A stretch of 64,000 nt of DNA from Polychytrium aggregatum (GCF_025602895.1 NW_026516369.1:1-64000), one strand, 5' to 3'; numbered from the stretch's first letter, positions 14,840 through 31,276 are shown. Notes: generated from the sequence alone by a model not told the origin. Made by a program: numbers and translations.

Positions 14840-15953
14840 CCTCATCTACCGAAGGGGCTGAAGGAGCTAAAAGAGCAACAGCGGCGAACGAATCGGGTGG
14901 CAGGGAAGTGTGCGAATGGGTACGGGATGCGCCAACCGAGAAAAGGAAAGGCGGTTCTGCTGCCCTCGCTTGTCGTTGGTGCGAGAACAAGGGGTGACGA
15001 AGCAAGAGGCAATATCCCCACAGCCTTGTGAGTGGAGGCGCTTCATGGATCCGATGCTGCGGACGTGTCTTTTCTCTTGCGGACCTGGATGTGGGCACCA
15101 GACGCAATTGGGCTGATTGGGGTGCTGGCGAGGCAAGCGTGAAGCTTAAAACATGTCAGCCAGCCACCGGTGCCTCATGGATCCGCGGAGGCGGACCGCG
15201 TGGTTGTGGCCCACGATGCCGGTCGGTGGCCCTTCTGACATTTGGAGCAGTCAGCAGATATCCAGCGCTGTTCCCACAGGGCAGAAACAGATGCCATGGC
15301 CGGAAGTGGAGGTCACGGCGACTCCTCCGCCGGGCAATATCGCAGCGATTTCCGAGGATGGGAACCTCATGACCGAAAGCAGCAAGGACTGGCAGTGTAT
15401 GATGGGGCTGGGCTGGGCCATGAAGAAAAGCGCACGAGGAACTGCTGACGGAGCTCGCCAGCATGAAGCTGGAAGTATTGGAGCGCATGACGCACAGATT
15501 GAATGGGATGGATGGGGCGGATGATATGGATGGGGTGGGTGGATGTGGTGGGGTGGTGGGGTGGAGCAACAATGGCTGGCGTGGGAAGAAACCAGGTCCA
15601 CGGTGGCTGTGTGGCTGTGTAGCTGTGGCTGTGCAGGGACATCCCAGCCCTTGCCCCTGCCCCTGCCCTCGCTCCTCTGCAGCCCTTGCCCCCCACCCAA
15701 CCGCAACCGCACGCCACCAGGGCTTTGGCGGCCTCTGCCTCCGATCGCCCTCGTGCCTCCCTGTCCCCAATCCACCCTTCGAACAGGAAGGTAGGCAACG
15801 ACCGATGTCGGCCCGCACCAGCCCGCACCAGCCCGCACCAGTCCGCACGGATCTGCATGGGTCCGCACCGACTTTGAGGCAGAATCTTCGCCAGCTTGCC
15901 AAGCGGCGTTGCTCCATTTTGCTGAGTGCTGCACTCTCTTCAACAGCACAACC
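14840..15953. other. Divergent intergenic region
   Basis: No recognisable gene. It holds two 'catggatccg'-containing segments (about 15043 and 15176), G- and C-rich tracts and a 10-bp tandem repeat near 15811. It presumably contains the promoters of the peptidase and DUF4286 genes. Confidence 0.55.
15811..15848. repeat. GCCCGCACCA 10-bp tandem repeat
   Basis: Three exact copies plus a degenerate fourth, about 105-140 bp upstream of the DUF4286 start codon. Confidence 0.8.
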
Positions 15954-17079
15954 ATGGCCACCCCAGACAGCAGCCTACTGCCCAGCCCTCTCTCGCGGGA
16001 GCGGGGCTCGTCGTTTTCCCTGACCACCCCGATCATCTATGAAGTCAACCTGTCGGTGCCCAAGCAGCTCTCTTCCGGTTATATTGAATACCTCCGTGCC
16101 TTTACCAAGGAGACCTGCAGCACCGTCGACGGCTTCACCAGCGCACAAGTGTTTTCCCAGCCCAAGCCAGGTCAGTACCGGCAGCAGCCCCAAGTTCGGG
16201 GACTGGCCTGTGTTGTGAGCAGCCGAGTACCCGTTGTCAGAAGGAGAAATTCATTTCGGTGTCGACTGGCGATCAAGATCAGGCACCGTCGCTGGTGCAG
16301 TCAACATGAAGCGCGGAATGAGAGACCGCCGGGTGTTCTGTGCAGAGGCAGTCTGGGCTAACTCTGTCGGTCCATGCCCTGAACACATCGTCATCCAATC
16401 TCCAGTTGGTCTCCATTGGCTCAGTGAAGAGGGCGATGCCAAGGTAATGTGACCCCGGTGTTGATGCTGCTCATATCCTTGAGCCACCTGTGTGCAAGTG
16501 TCCTGGCAACCTGGATCACTCAAGTCGCCGCCATCTCTCAATCGCATTCGCATTCACATTCACATTCGCGTTCGCATCCCACGACTGGACTGCTCCCTCC
16601 AGGCTTACTACACCGTCCACTACCATGTCGAATCCCAAGAACACCTCGACAGATACCTCCAGCTCCACCAGCAGGGGTGAGTCTATCCGATTCGATGCCG
16701 TCGGCAGCGCTGTGAATGACAGAAGCGCCACCTGATCGACAAAAGCTGCTGTTGCTGCTGGGACCGAGTCCTGGGCCGCGATCTTGGCAAGTCGGAAGCG
16801 ATGCCACCAGCCTGACGCCCCATCTCTGACGCTCCAACCTCCATCATCTTCTGCATGGCCATGCAACGTTCCGTCGACATTACCAACTCCGCCTTCGTTG
16901 CGTCCGTTGCGTCGGGGACCTACGGCACGGATAACCGGGGCATTCCGCTTCGATCGATGTGACCCGTTCAACTGGGGGGGGGCTTTCGCGACAGCATTGC
17001 CCAAGCCGGACAGAAGGACTGGCAGTTCCTGGTGACCTCCAGAAGGATTTTGCGGCTGCAGCATACCACCGACGAGTGA
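15954..17079 (+). CDS. DUF4286-family small protein
   Basis: 137 residues in four exons: 15954-16170, 16406-16443, 16603-16676, 16995-17079. Phases close and all introns are GT-AG. Diagnostic segments follow family order: IIYEVNLSVP and YIEYLRAF near the N-terminus, HWLSEEGDAK (exon 2), YYTVHYHVESQEHLDRYL (exon 3), and FLVTSRRIL near the C-terminus. This resembles the small ferredoxin-like fold DUF4286 proteins (about 100 residues), here with an N-terminal extension of about 25 residues. The biochemical role of the family is unknown to me. The last exon was placed from the conserved VTSRRIL ending; the 318-bp third intron is the longest in the gene. Confidence 0.8.
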
Positions 17080-17554
17080 ACATCGCTTGTCGTGATCTTG
17101 ATCTGCGACTCGTGAGCCTTGTCCTCGTTCGAGCAGCTCTCTAGTATCCCTGTTAGTTCTCACTCGCGCTGCGAGCGTGCAGACAGCCCCAACAACTCCA
17201 TGTCGGGGCCAATGGGGTTCCAGGAGCTTGATTCCATTTGGCCGATTTGTTCTTGTCTCTGCTGTTTAGTGTGTTCATTATGTCTTGGTCTTCACGACGA
17301 GAATATCGGCGCAGCTGGGTCAAGGCCACAATCAACATGAGTACTACCACCGCCCAAAAACGATGTGTTTATCAAAAGTATATCGCTGTATTGATGGCTC
17401 AAAGGGTGCATATAGGCAATGCTACGAATCAACGAGAGAAAGCGGCCTCTATTGGGTAATCGGTCCAGGCGAAGCAATTTGATGCCCTGGGAAACTGAGA
17501 GCTTGCCAGTCGATGGAGGGGGAGAGATAGGCAGCGGCCTATTTTCGGAGGCAT
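17080..17554. other. Intergenic, convergent 3' ends
   Basis: Between the DUF4286 stop and the LYS1 stop. No gene or notable repeat seen. Confidence 0.55.
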
Positions 17555-19606
17555 TTACAGACCGGCCTCGGTAAGCTTCTGTTTGAACAGGTCCTCGGCG
17601 TCCGTCCAGACACGAGCATTCTGGCGATCGGCCAGCTGCAGCAGCGAGGGCAGCAGATCGGCAGAGAAGACCTCGGAGGCTTCACGCGGCAACAAGGTTG
17701 GCAGGTGGTCGATGGCAACGACATCAAGCGGCTTGGCGTTGCCGTGCTTGATGACCAGGGCAGGGGTGTCAAAGCTGGTGGACTCGTTGTAGATGGGGAT
17801 GGGGTTGTACGGGTTGGTGGTGTCGCACGAGACATCAACGACAGCCGTAAGCTTACGATCGGGGTGCGAGAGCTCTTCAAGGGTCAGGAAAGGAGCAATG
17901 GGCTCGGAGAGATAGATGCAGTTGACGAAGACGTCATTCTCAATGATCTCGACAAAGGGTCCACCCTTGGCGGTCTCGGCCATATCCCAGCGAATGATGT
18001 TTTCTCTGTCGGAGGTACAAATGCGTGGAGGGGTAAGCAATACCGCCGCCGGGCCGGGCAGTCAGCACAAAACGAGAGCCGACAGCCAGCGCCAATGGTC
18101 TTGACAGTCGGGCGATAGCGTCCGGCAACCACCGGGATTGCAGCTGATCATCCCCGCTGCCATCCAGCTCGCAGCAGTGGGACATGAATGCTTACTCAGG
18201 GATGGTAAGCTCACGGCAAAACTGGACAGCGCCAGAACCGCAGCGACCGAGAGCACCGGTGATAATGATCCTGGGGAAGCGGCGAGCCCTCAGCACTTGA
18301 TCGGAAAAGAGGAAAAGGGACTGTCAGGGCAGTTGCGACCTCCGATGCGAGGAGCGAGGCGGAATGCAAATGGCCACATGGCCCTGCAACCCACAATCGG
18401 TTGATCTGCTGCGGACCCCAAGTGCCGGGCCTTGGAAAATACATACTGGCATGGTGAAGTCGGCCGGCGACATCGGCAAGGAGGTCCAGCTCACAGTCAA
18501 AGGGTCGGACGCGGGGGAAGCGCTTGTCGCCATCAAGGATTCTGTGGGTCCACAGATCGATGCCAAGGGCAGCACCGGCAAAGCCGGCATGGTAGCCAAA
18601 GGCAGCGACACGACGACCTGCGCCAGGAGACAAAAGCGGCCAGGGGCGAGAGCGATTAGCGAGAGCCAGCCGGGCGGGGTGACACGGCTCCACCCGCTCG
18701 GGTCCCACAAACTCGCCGAAGGTGGGGGGCAAGGAGACGCTGGCACAGCCCGGGTCAAGCCGCTGGGGGGAAAGCCTGCTCACGGCAGGAAGGCCAGCAG
18801 CCGATCCAAGAGCAGCCCGATGGACGCGAACGCTGGTCGTCCCAAAGCCCAAGGGCCAGGCCAGGGCAGAGATCAGTGCCGCTGGCGGAGGCTGCTCAAA
18901 CGATGTGCCAGGCTCAAACGATGTGCCAGGCTCACAAGATATGCCAGACACATGCCACACAGCCCAATCAGATGAATCGTCGCCGGGGACATCTGCATCA
19001 GCAGCCTCACGGCAGGCCCGTCCTTACCCTGGTCGTTTTTCAAGAACTCGAGATCGAGCAGGGTACCGTTGCCACGCTTGAAGCGCGAGAGCACATCTTT
19101 CCAGCCAGCCTGCTGCTTGTAGCAGTGGGCGAAGAAGATGTGGGTGTGGGTCAAGGGGGTGTCATCGCCCTCAGGCAGCTCCTTGAGGCCAATAATATAG
19201 GCGTCAGCGGGAGCGGTGCGCCAGGTGCCAGCGGGGACAACGGTCAGGCCCAGCTTGGTGTACTCGGAAGAATTGAAGGCGCTGCTCTTCAGCTCCTCGA
19301 TGGTGACCTGGAAGCCTGGAGAGGCCAGCAGAGGGTGGGAGGGAGGATCAGGACGCAAGAAGCAGTAGGTCCGAAGCACTCGCCAGGCTCAGAGGGGCAG
19401 ACTGATGCCGAGCCAAGGCCTCTGGAGAGAGCCACAGCGGAGTGATTCAAAGCAAGATGCAGCAGGAGCAGCGCAAGGCCCAAGGGCGGCGTGCTGCCGG
19501 TTTGTGACATACCGTTGTCAACGAGGGTCTTGGCGACCTTGGGGGTCAGAGCAGTTCGCTGCTCGTTCTTCTTGGTTTCAGCGCGGAGCCAGAGATGAGG
19601 GGCCAT
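17555..19606 (-). CDS. LYS1: Saccharopine dehydrogenase (NAD+, L-lysine-forming)
   Basis: Last step of the fungal alpha-aminoadipate pathway: saccharopine + NAD+ to lysine + 2-oxoglutarate. It has 367 residues, close to the usual ~370. Five exons close in phase: 19606-19513, 19315-19028, 18617-18447, 18295-18196, 18005-17555. Family blocks in order are LWLRAETKKNEQRTALTP at the start, AYIIGLKELP, THTHIFFAHCYKQQAGW, LLDLEFL, RRVAAFGYHAGFAGAALG, the nucleotide-binding GALGRCGSGAV, and IIRWDMAETAKGGPF. A C-terminal block holds VVDVSCDTTNPYNPIPIY and FDTPALVIKHGNAKPLDV. Presence of this gene supports a fungal source. Exons 3 and 4 are joined through an ATG codon split by the intron, so that junction is slightly less sure. 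Confidence 0.95.
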
Positions 19607-20178
19607 GGCAGACAGATATCAACAGAAAGAGACGGACAGGCGGATGGCAAGCAACGAAAGATGCAATCCTGGCGGTGGCTGGGAACCGGAGCGGCCAATG
19701 CCTTTTATCGAGCCGGCCGGCGACCAGATGAGATGCGCAGCGCGCGATAGGAGTGCGCAGCCGGGAACACGAGCCCAACAAGAGCGGAGATGGAGATGGA
19801 GATGGAGATGGAGATGGATGCCATCGGCGATAGATCAGAGGGCTGCATTTGGAACGGATAGGGAAGCCACGAAGAGCCAAGCGTCAGATGCAACAAGAGC
19901 AAGGGCGGAAGCAAATGCGGGCCCAGGCAGCACATCGGGGCAGGACAGAGGTTGGAAATGGACCACCCAAGAAAGGGACAAGGCAAACAGGCAAACAGGC
20001 AAACAGGCAAGAAAGCGGCTGGGACGAAACGAAACGAAACGAAACGAAACGAAACGAAACGAAACGAAACGAAACGAAACGGAAAGCGGCGACAGGGTCT
20101 GCAGGAGGATATATCGGCAGCCTGGGCCAATCCTTCAAGGCTTGGCCCTGTTCACTCGAACGCTCAACCCAAGCCTGT
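19607..20178. other. Intergenic region upstream of LYS1 with simple repeats
   Basis: Lies between the LYS1 start and the phosphoglucomutase stop. It holds a GAGATG array (about 19786-19819), a GCAAACAG triple (about 19983-20010) and a long ACGAA array. No gene recognised. Confidence 0.6.
20024..20082. repeat. GAAAC pentanucleotide microsatellite
   Basis: About eleven copies of GAAAC in a perfect run, about 100 bp beyond the phosphoglucomutase stop and about 420 bp upstream of LYS1. Confidence 0.9.
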
Positions 20179-24008
<3,830 letters not shown>

Positions 24009-24887
24009 GGTTCAGGTTCTGGGAAGGAAAGGTGGTGGAGGTCAGATCGAAAGCAAGCGCAGATCGGCGCTGATGACGAGAAGTGGCATCGGGCAGGGCG
24101 GTGGCTCACCGGAATGTCTTGGCAGCGGGCAGATGCAGGCAGATGCAGGCAGATGCAGGCAGCCGGGGGCAAGACAGAGGAAGAAGGGGGGGGCCAGGGC
24201 CGGGGGGGGGGAACTTTTGGGCGAGGCGGAGGCGAAGGACTGGCAGCAACACGCGGCCTGGCAACGCGAGCACCAATCGCATTGCGGATCTGCGGCGGCA
24301 TCGGCTCTGATCGTCCCCAGGATCTCTTACAAAGAAAAAAAGCGATACAGAGCTATGCCGAACCACACACCACACAGGCGCTATCTCCCGGGCCATCAGT
24401 AACACCAACAGCACCAGCACCAGCACCAGCGATATCTCTGTCCTGGCCAGCGCATCGACCCGCAGAGGGTCCTGCGCCGCAAAACGAAGGTGCGAGCAAC
24501 GGTGCGGCAATCCTCCAGCGGTGGTGGCGCTTGGCTCCGAGGATTGCTCTCGACTCGCGACCAGGATTGCTGCTTGTGAGCAAGCGCTGCCGCCAGCAGT
24601 CCTGACGCAAGCTGCTGGATCGGCCAGCGGTCCTGACCATAGAACCCGCACGGCCGAAAGAGAAATGGAGGTGAGGCCCAGCCGGGGGGGGGCGAATAGC
24701 TTGCTCTCCATCCGAGCAACTATATTTGCAGCTGCGATTGCCGGCCGGTGGCCCCTCCGATGGAATCCAAGGAGCCTCGCAAGCAGGATTTCCGCCCGAT
24801 CCCGTGATGTCGTGGGCATCGGGATTCAAGAGGGTCGGCCGGCATCCAGATAATTGCCGAGGCAAATGCTTTCACACGCCAGTGGAG
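24009..24887. other. Intergenic region upstream of PGM
   Basis: No gene seen. It contains a GCAGATGCAG decamer repeated about four times near 24130-24165 and two poly-G runs near 24185-24210, probably within the PGM promoter. Confidence 0.55.
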
Positions 24888-25516
24888 CTATTCTTTCTGA
24901 AGACTGATATACAAGACTGTGAAGCAGAGGAAGGAGGGCCATGTTTAGCGCGGTCGCCTGGCAATCGATTGCGCAAACTGGAGGCATATCGCCGGGATGT
25001 CGCATATGGAGACGCTCGCGCATCTGCGCTCACCATTGTTTCCGCGGATGAAGGCGTCGCCGTATGCATTCTTTCGCTGACCATTGACAAACTCCTCTGT
25101 CTGCTCCAACGCAATGTTCTGGCGAGCCGCGGGCATGCCATAGACAAGGACAGAGAGGTTAGGTGACGACAGATCAAACGCCGAGCCATACGCTGACGGG
25201 GGGAGCGTCGACAGCAGCCGCAAACAAGTCGTACCATGTAGCCATCGAGACAGGAGAGAACGCCTGGACAGAGACACGTCGGGTAAGATGTTCGAGCCAC
25301 CGTTAGCGACACGGAAATGAATCGAAATCACGGAGGTATCGTCAAGTGAGTAATGCTTCTCGAGCGACCAGCCACGATGAATGCAACCGACCGGCCAGCC
25401 GCGATGAATGCAATAAGAGTGCCTTGTTAAAGGACCCTACCTCGATACTCGACACCCGAATTGAGCTTGACAATAACAGGTCGTCCAAAGACATTGGACA
25501 AAAAGTCGTTGGGGGT
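24888..25516 (-). CDS. LSM6: U6 snRNA-associated Sm-like protein LSM6 (first exon not located)
   Basis: Subunit of the heptameric LSM2-8 ring (U6 snRNA, splicing) and the LSM1-7 ring (mRNA decay). Four exons close in phase: 25516-25441, 25263-25235, 25118-25034, 24916-24888, giving 72 residues from TPNDFLSNVFG to the stop. Sm1 motif: PVIVKLNSGVEYRG, LSCLDGYMNIALEQTEE. Sm2 motif: YGDAFIRGNNVLYIS. These match LSM6 rather than other LSM paralogues. The few N-terminal residues including the start Met must lie in an upstream exon ending in phase 0. I could not identify it between 25517 and about 25850, so the 5' end is open. Confidence 0.92.
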
Positions 25517-26593
25517 CTGGATCAAACCGAAAGATCAGATAAGGAGACATCAGTGATCTCTCGCCTGCTACAATCGCAGTGACGCAGTTGAGACGATTGG
25601 GCTGGGCCGACCGGATCGATCAAGGGATGGTCGAGCGATGGAAAGTCTTGCAGCTCCGTTCTTAATGTGCTTTGGCTCAAACGAGGTTCAGTCTGCGTGG
25701 ATCTTAATCGTCTGCTGGTCCGGGTTGGCAAGGATGGCAGTGCATCGCCGATTGTCGTTGCTGGCTTGGCTGTGCCCATATGCGACGACATTCCTCTGCG
25801 TCTTGATCGACCGCAAATTCGATCCAGTGAGTCTGCATCGTCCATATTCGATATTGGAACAGATCGAGCGTATCCAGTCCAGCACCGCGGGCGAGTCGGG
25901 TGTGCTTGACAAGGCCGGGAAGATCGGCTCGGATCGTTCGTGAGATCATTCGTTGGCTTGAGCAGCTGTTTCGTCGCTGCGTTCTCGGCATCAGCCGCAC
26001 TCCCGAATCTCCCCCGTCCCTGGCGAAGTTGCCTTGGACCGATCGCATTACCTGCTTGGGCTTGGCCGATACGTCGGCCATGTTGGATCGAGGGTGTGGG
26101 CAGATGGAGACGACGACGAGCAGCCGCGCTGTTCTCGCCGAGAACGCGAGAACGGCCATCCTCCTCGGTCATGTGGAAGTCACGCGCACGCCAAGCACTC
26201 CAAGAATCCAGCCTCCGGAGCCAGAAACCCAAGTCCCCAAGCAGCCATTCGGTGTGCCCAGCAGCCAGGCAGGCATCCCAGACTCCACACGCGGCGAGGA
26301 CGGACGACGGGACGGAGAGAGTGTGCTTTCGATATGCATATTTCTTGAGTGTATGCAAGCAAAATCACCAAAACTGGGTCTACGAGACAAGATCGTCTGG
26401 TGCAGTCCCCAGCTCCCAACCCTCACAACACCGAAACACCCGAAACATCGCCGGCTACAAACTTTTTTCTGATTTTTTCACATTTTGGGGAGGGGATCGG
26501 ATCCCCGGGCAGTAGTCCACGGCATCTGAAGCATCTCCAACGTGTTAAACTATACAATATAGACAGTCAGAGCGCCAAAGCGACACACATTGC
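25517..26593. other. Region holding the LSM6 5' end and the RPS2 3' flank
   Basis: About 1.08 kb with no recognised protein. A long - strand open frame exists here but has no protein-like features. The missing first exon of LSM6 should be within it. Confidence 0.5.
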
Positions 26594-27663
26594 TTAGTAA
26601 CCCTTGAGCTTGGTGGTCTTGGCGAGGAAGTCACTGTATTCTTGGTAGGGGGACTTGGTGAATTCAGTGGGGGCCCAGAGATCGGGGGTGAGGTAGCCGT
26701 AGGTGTTGCTGATGGCCATGAAGGTGGCCTTCAGGAAGTTACCGGCGGTCTTGGTGGAACCACGGGAGGTAGTGTAGCAATCGATGATACCGGCGAGCTG
26801 GAGGAGCTTCTTGGGAACGGGAGCAGCGACGATGCCGGTACCACGGGGGGCAGGGACGAGACGGGCAGTGACGGAACCGCACTTGCCAGTGACCTTGGCG
26901 GGGACAGTGTGGGGCTCACCGAGAACGGTACCCCAGTATCCACGACGAACGGGAATGATAGAGAGCTTGGCAAGGATGATGCCGCCACGGATGGCAGTGG
27001 CGACTTCCTTGGAGCACTTGACACCGAGACCGACATGGCCGTCAAAGTCGCCGATGACGACAAAGGCCTTGAAACGGGTACGCTGACCAGCGCTGGTTTG
27101 CTTCTGGACGGGCATAATCTTCATGACCTCGTCCTTGAGCTTGGGGAGGAAGAAATCGACGATCTGGTACTCCTTGATGGGAAGGGAGAAGAGGTAGATC
27201 TCCTCGATAGAGCGGATCTTGCCCTCCTTCACAAGGCGACCGAGCTTGGTAACGGGAACCCTGTGTTCGAAACCCCAAAAATACATCAGTCCGTGCGCAA
27301 CGCTGGCGGGGGGGCGAGGCGCCAGGGTCGCAGACAGGCGACTGTACCCAGCAGAGGACGGCAGCCAGCAGACACCACTTACCAAGCCTTCTCTTCGCCG
27401 TCCTTGCGGCCGCGACCGCGTCCACGGTCGCCACGGCGTCCACGACGATCACCACGTCCACCACGGCCAAAACCACCAGCTCCACCACGACCGCGACCTT
27501 CGGCCTGTTTCCGAGTGAGGGAGAGGATGCAGACGCCGGGTTAGCTTCTGGATGCGCATGGCAACTACCACCTGCCGATCCGTAGATCGATGAATGTCCC
27601 CCCGTCGCGCACGGGCCGCAGTCAGCGAGGATGGGTGCTGCTTACCGAAACAGTGTCAGCCAT
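26594..27663 (-). CDS. RPS2: 40S ribosomal protein uS5 (RPS2)
   Basis: Small-subunit ribosomal protein. 268 residues in three exons: 27663-27646 (18 nt, MADTVS), 27504-27383, 27260-26594; phases close. The N-terminal extension is an Arg/Gly-rich stretch (GRGRGG...GDRRGRR), as in eukaryotic RPS2. It is followed by the conserved [34 protein letters not shown], the S5 core [14 protein letters not shown], and [15 protein letters not shown]. The C-terminus is [10 protein letters not shown] through LKGY. A very short first exon followed by an intron is usual for fungal ribosomal protein genes. Confidence 0.97.
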
Positions 27664-28426
27664 TTGCTGAGAGAAACCAACAGAAGGCGACAGAAGGAAA
27701 CGAAAGCGCTGTTAGCAAGCTGGCATCGAGGCGCCGGCAGATGCAGACACACCCTATCGGCCCTTCTTTGGCACATCCATCGGTTCTCTGTTCCAGGCCG
27801 CCGCGGGAGTCTTGTGCGGCGCCGTCGTGCGTCCGACAGGAGAAATGTTTCGGGGACATAAGTCCCTCACTCCAGGCACAGCCAGGGTCAGAACGACGCC
27901 GGGCGGCCCAAGGAGCATCATGCAAAACACATAGAGCACGGATCGAAGCGTCGGCGTCCCAAACTGAGGTTCGCCACTCCGAGATCCGGCAGACGGTAGG
28001 ATCGGCTCGTCGCTCCAGGTCATCGTGTTTGCAGACGAGTCAGTCCGCAGAACGGAGGCTGACATTTTTTTCTCGGAATTGGGGAGGACGACCGCAAGGG
28101 TCGCCAGCACTCGCTTGGAGCAGACATTCGACGAGTGCTGCTCCAGCGATGCAGGTCGCGGACAGCCAGCGAGTGGCTTGTACTGCGCCATCGTCTCCGC
28201 AAGCTCTTGCTGGGCTCAGCCAAGGAGCATCCATTTCCATCCTTGAAGATGCAGGAACAGAGAATCGGGTCCGTGTGGATATGCCCATCGTGTTGCGGCT
28301 GGTAGGTGTCGGCATTGGAGCCGCAGGGAGCTCACGCGGCGGGGGCATAGTTGCTGCCACCGGCTATCAAGCTCGGATTGCCGAGAATGCACAAACGTGC
28401 ACCGATCGACATTCGCATGGCCAGGG

Positions 28427-28493
28427 ACGGATGGACGGATGGATGGATGGACGGATGGGCGGATGGATGGATGGATGGATGGATGGATGGATG
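28427..28493. repeat. GGAT/GGAC tetranucleotide microsatellite
   Basis: About sixteen units of GGAT with occasional GGAC or GGGC. A second GGAT array occurs upstream of RAB11 near 54970. Confidence 0.9.
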
Positions 28494-28693
28494 CATCGTC
28501 GGCGGGCAGCGCCCATACTTACAAAGTCTTGTTATAAGTGTGTTAAGGGTTGGGAAAAGCTGAAATTTACCGCTTAAAGCGAAGGAGAGAGAAACCAAAG
28601 GGATGGCCGCCACTGGTCTTTCAACAACACCCTGGCCGGCGCGGCTGGTGGCGGGCGTGCTCCGTGGCTGGCTGCGGGCTGGCCATGCGCTGC

Positions 28694-28700
28694 TGAGTCA
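28694..28700. promoter_or_regulatory. TGAGTCA (Gcn4/CPC1-type) site
   Basis: Perfect match to the bZIP general-amino-acid-control consensus, about 715 bp upstream of the tryptophan-pathway gene. A single 7-mer is weak evidence. Confidence 0.25.
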
Positions 28701-29412
28701 GCGCGCTCGTGGCACTGAAGCCGAAGGAACGCTGAGATAAGCAGCACGTGCGAGGGCTGGGGCTGGGGCTGGGGCTCCGGGTGTCCCAAAAAGGATACAT
28801 GGCCGGCTGGATCCCGGATCGAGCTGGATCGAGCTGGATCGAGCCCATCTGCTGTCGCACAAATGCATGCGCAGCCCTGTATCTGTGCGACTGGGCTGGC
28901 CAATTGCGTGTCGGTCCGGCCGCGCTGCGCACATGACGCAATGCGTCCTGTGAGCAACCACCGCGTCACGGGCGCACCGGTCGCACACGCCCTTGCTCGG
29001 GGCCTATTTCCGCTGCCACAGCAAGCACACCGCTCGCACAAGCGCACTGGGCACAATGCCGGCGCGCAACCCCTGGTTCGAGCCGCCCTTTCCTTTTCCG
29101 CCGGTCACGTGTCCGATAAGCGCCCACTCCCTTCCTCCCTTCCCGTCGGCAATCCGTCGGCAATCCGTCGTCCTTTCCCAGCGGCTTCGTCTGCCCCCAC
29201 CCCTTTTGATCTCGGCCCACCCGCACACCGCTGCCGCCCTGTCTTGACTGTCGTCGCTGCTGTCGTCGCTGCTGTCGTCTGTTCTGCCGTCTCCCCCTGA
29301 CCACTCCCTGCATCCTCCCCACAGCCGCCGTGCGATCGTCGTTTCTCCCAACTCTGCCACTGCCCCCCCCCTCCCACTTCTGTCCTGCACCAACCGCTTC
29401 TCGCTCGCCATC

Positions 29413-30997
29413 ATGACTTCTGCGTCTGAAAAGCCCTTCTCCATCACCGCCGCCCTCAAGGTCTTGATCGAGCAGCCTGACAAGTTTACCTCTGCTCTCG
29501 CTGCCAAATGCGCCCGCGACATCATGTCTCAGAAAGCCACCCCGGCCCAGATTGCCGCATTCCTCATCGGCCTGAAGGTCTCCCGCCTCGACCAAAATCC
29601 TGACGTCATTGCCGTTGTTGCCAACGCCATGCGGAGTGCTGCCATCCCCGTCGATCTGTCGGCCATTCCCGAGCCCATCGTTGACATTGTCGGAACCGGT
29701 GGCGATGGCCAAAACACTTTCAACGTCTCGACGGCCTCGGGCATCGTCGCCGCAGGAGCTGGTTGTCGGGTTGCCAAGGTAGGTCCTATGCCGGGCTGCT
29801 GTCGTTGTGCATCGCGCCGATATGCTGAAATGAACTCTGGCGCATCGAACGTTCATATTCCCCAAATCTCACAATCCCTCACATCCTCCATATCCCACAA
29901 TCCCTCACATCCTGAAACATCCTCTAAATTACCCGTGCTTTCCTTATTTACCATTTGCCCGCCCTCGCCCATCTCCAGCACGGTAGCCGCGCCTCGTCGT
30001 CTGCATGTGGATCAGCCGATGTCCTGGAGACCCTTGGCTGCGACCTGAACAACGTCGAAGCCGATCTCGTGCCCAGGCTCCTCCAGGACGAGTCGTCCTT
30101 TTGCTTCCTCTTTGCCCAAAAGTACCACCCCGTCATGAAAACTGTGGCTGGTCCGCGCAAAGAGATTGGCGTGCGAACCATCTTCAACATGTGAGTCCTG
30201 GTATCCGGGTATCGGGAGGCGGCTTTTATGACCCCGGCGACGTCTGTGCGACCGGCCTCGCCTCCACATCCGCTCTGACCGATTCCCGGCCACGGCGTTG
30301 TTTCTCGGTATAGCACCGGCCCTCTCGCCAACCCAGCCAAGCCTTCCCACGCCGTCATTGGTGTCTATTCTCTCGATTTTGCTCCCATCTATGCCGAGGC
30401 TGTTCGTCTCTCTGGAGTCAAGCGCGCCTGGATCGTCAACGGAAACGGCTGTCTCGACGAGGTATTTCCTTGCATCATCGGCAGAATTGCCCAGAAACGT
30501 CCAAAGCAACTCGCTGCGCTTGATAACTGCTGGGATTTCAACATCGAAGCACCGGTCACGGAGTTGCCAAGTCGGGTGCGCCGTGGCGAATCGAATCTGT
30601 TTCGTGGCACTGACCAGAGTGTGGGAACCGATCCCCCGGCCGTCGTCTCCGTCCCCAGGTCAGTCCCGAGGGCCCCACCCACGTTTGGTCCCTGGAGAAC
30701 GATCAGATCACAAAGTTGGTCATCCACCCATCTGACTTTGGCCTCGAGGAACACCCGCTCACTAGCGTCGGAGGAGGAAGCGCCGACGAGAATGCCCAAA
30801 CCATGCGCGACCTGCTGAGCAACAAGCTCCAGGGCCCTGTCCTTGATTTCGTCCTCATCAACACCGCCTCGCTGCTCTATGTCGCTGGCAAGGCCACGGA
30901 TCTCAAGGATGGCGTGCGCCTGGCTCGCGAGAGCATCGCAAGCGGAAAGGCTGCCGCAGCCTTCGAGCACTTCACTCGCTCCACTGTTGCCCTCTGA
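29413..30997 (+). CDS. TRP4: Anthranilate phosphoribosyltransferase
   Basis: Second committed step of tryptophan synthesis: anthranilate + PRPP to N-(5-phosphoribosyl)anthranilate. 354 residues in four exons: 29413-29778, 29979-30190, 30314-30461, 30659-30997; phases close. Family motifs: PRPP loop VDIVGTGGDGQNTFNVST; KHGSRASSSACGSADVLE across the first intron; FLFAQKYHPVMK; GVRTIFNITGPLANPA; and a late glycine-rich GGGSADENA. The start at 29413 sits in a good context after a pyrimidine-rich leader. It is a stand-alone enzyme, as in most fungi, not a fusion. Confidence 0.96.
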
Positions 30998-31276
30998 GCT
31001 GGACTCGACGCCCTGACGACGACCAGTTACCCCCACTTGCTCAGTGTCGTTTCGCTGCTGCTTCCAGCATTTCCAGTCCTGGATTTTGCTTCTGGTGACC
31101 ACCCTGCTCCGGTCTGTCAATACATAAACCTATACACATCCTCATGAATCGTTGCAACCGCGAACTCTGAGCTGCCTTCTTTCGCCAACTCGACCGCATG
31201 GCGGCTATCTCCAAGCTCGCAATATTATCAGATGATCGGAACTCGGTCGGCACATTTCATCTCGATAAGTGTCGCT
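30998..31276. other. Short convergent intergenic region
   Basis: 280 bp between two stop codons; nothing else seen. Confidence 0.5.

Larger units (their letters stand above)
27664..29412. other. Divergent intergenic region between RPS2 and TRP4
   Basis: 1.75 kb without a recognised gene. It contains a GGAT-type tetranucleotide array near 28430, GGGGCT repeats near 28755, GATCGAGCTG repeats near 28820 and a TGAGTCA site. It should contain both promoters. Confidence 0.6.

Noticed and set aside
25522-26358. 278-codon - strand frame upstream of LSM6
   Set aside because: No motif, no compositional sign of a real protein, and no usable donor that would join it to LSM6; only its short 3' part could hold the missing LSM6 first exon.
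28427-28493. Possible CRISPR-like or minisatellite array
   Set aside because: Unit is four bases with no spacers; it is a plain GGAT microsatellite.
29035-29095. tRNA-like B box (ggttcgagcc) upstream of TRP4
   Set aside because: No matching A box or cloverleaf arms could be built around it.
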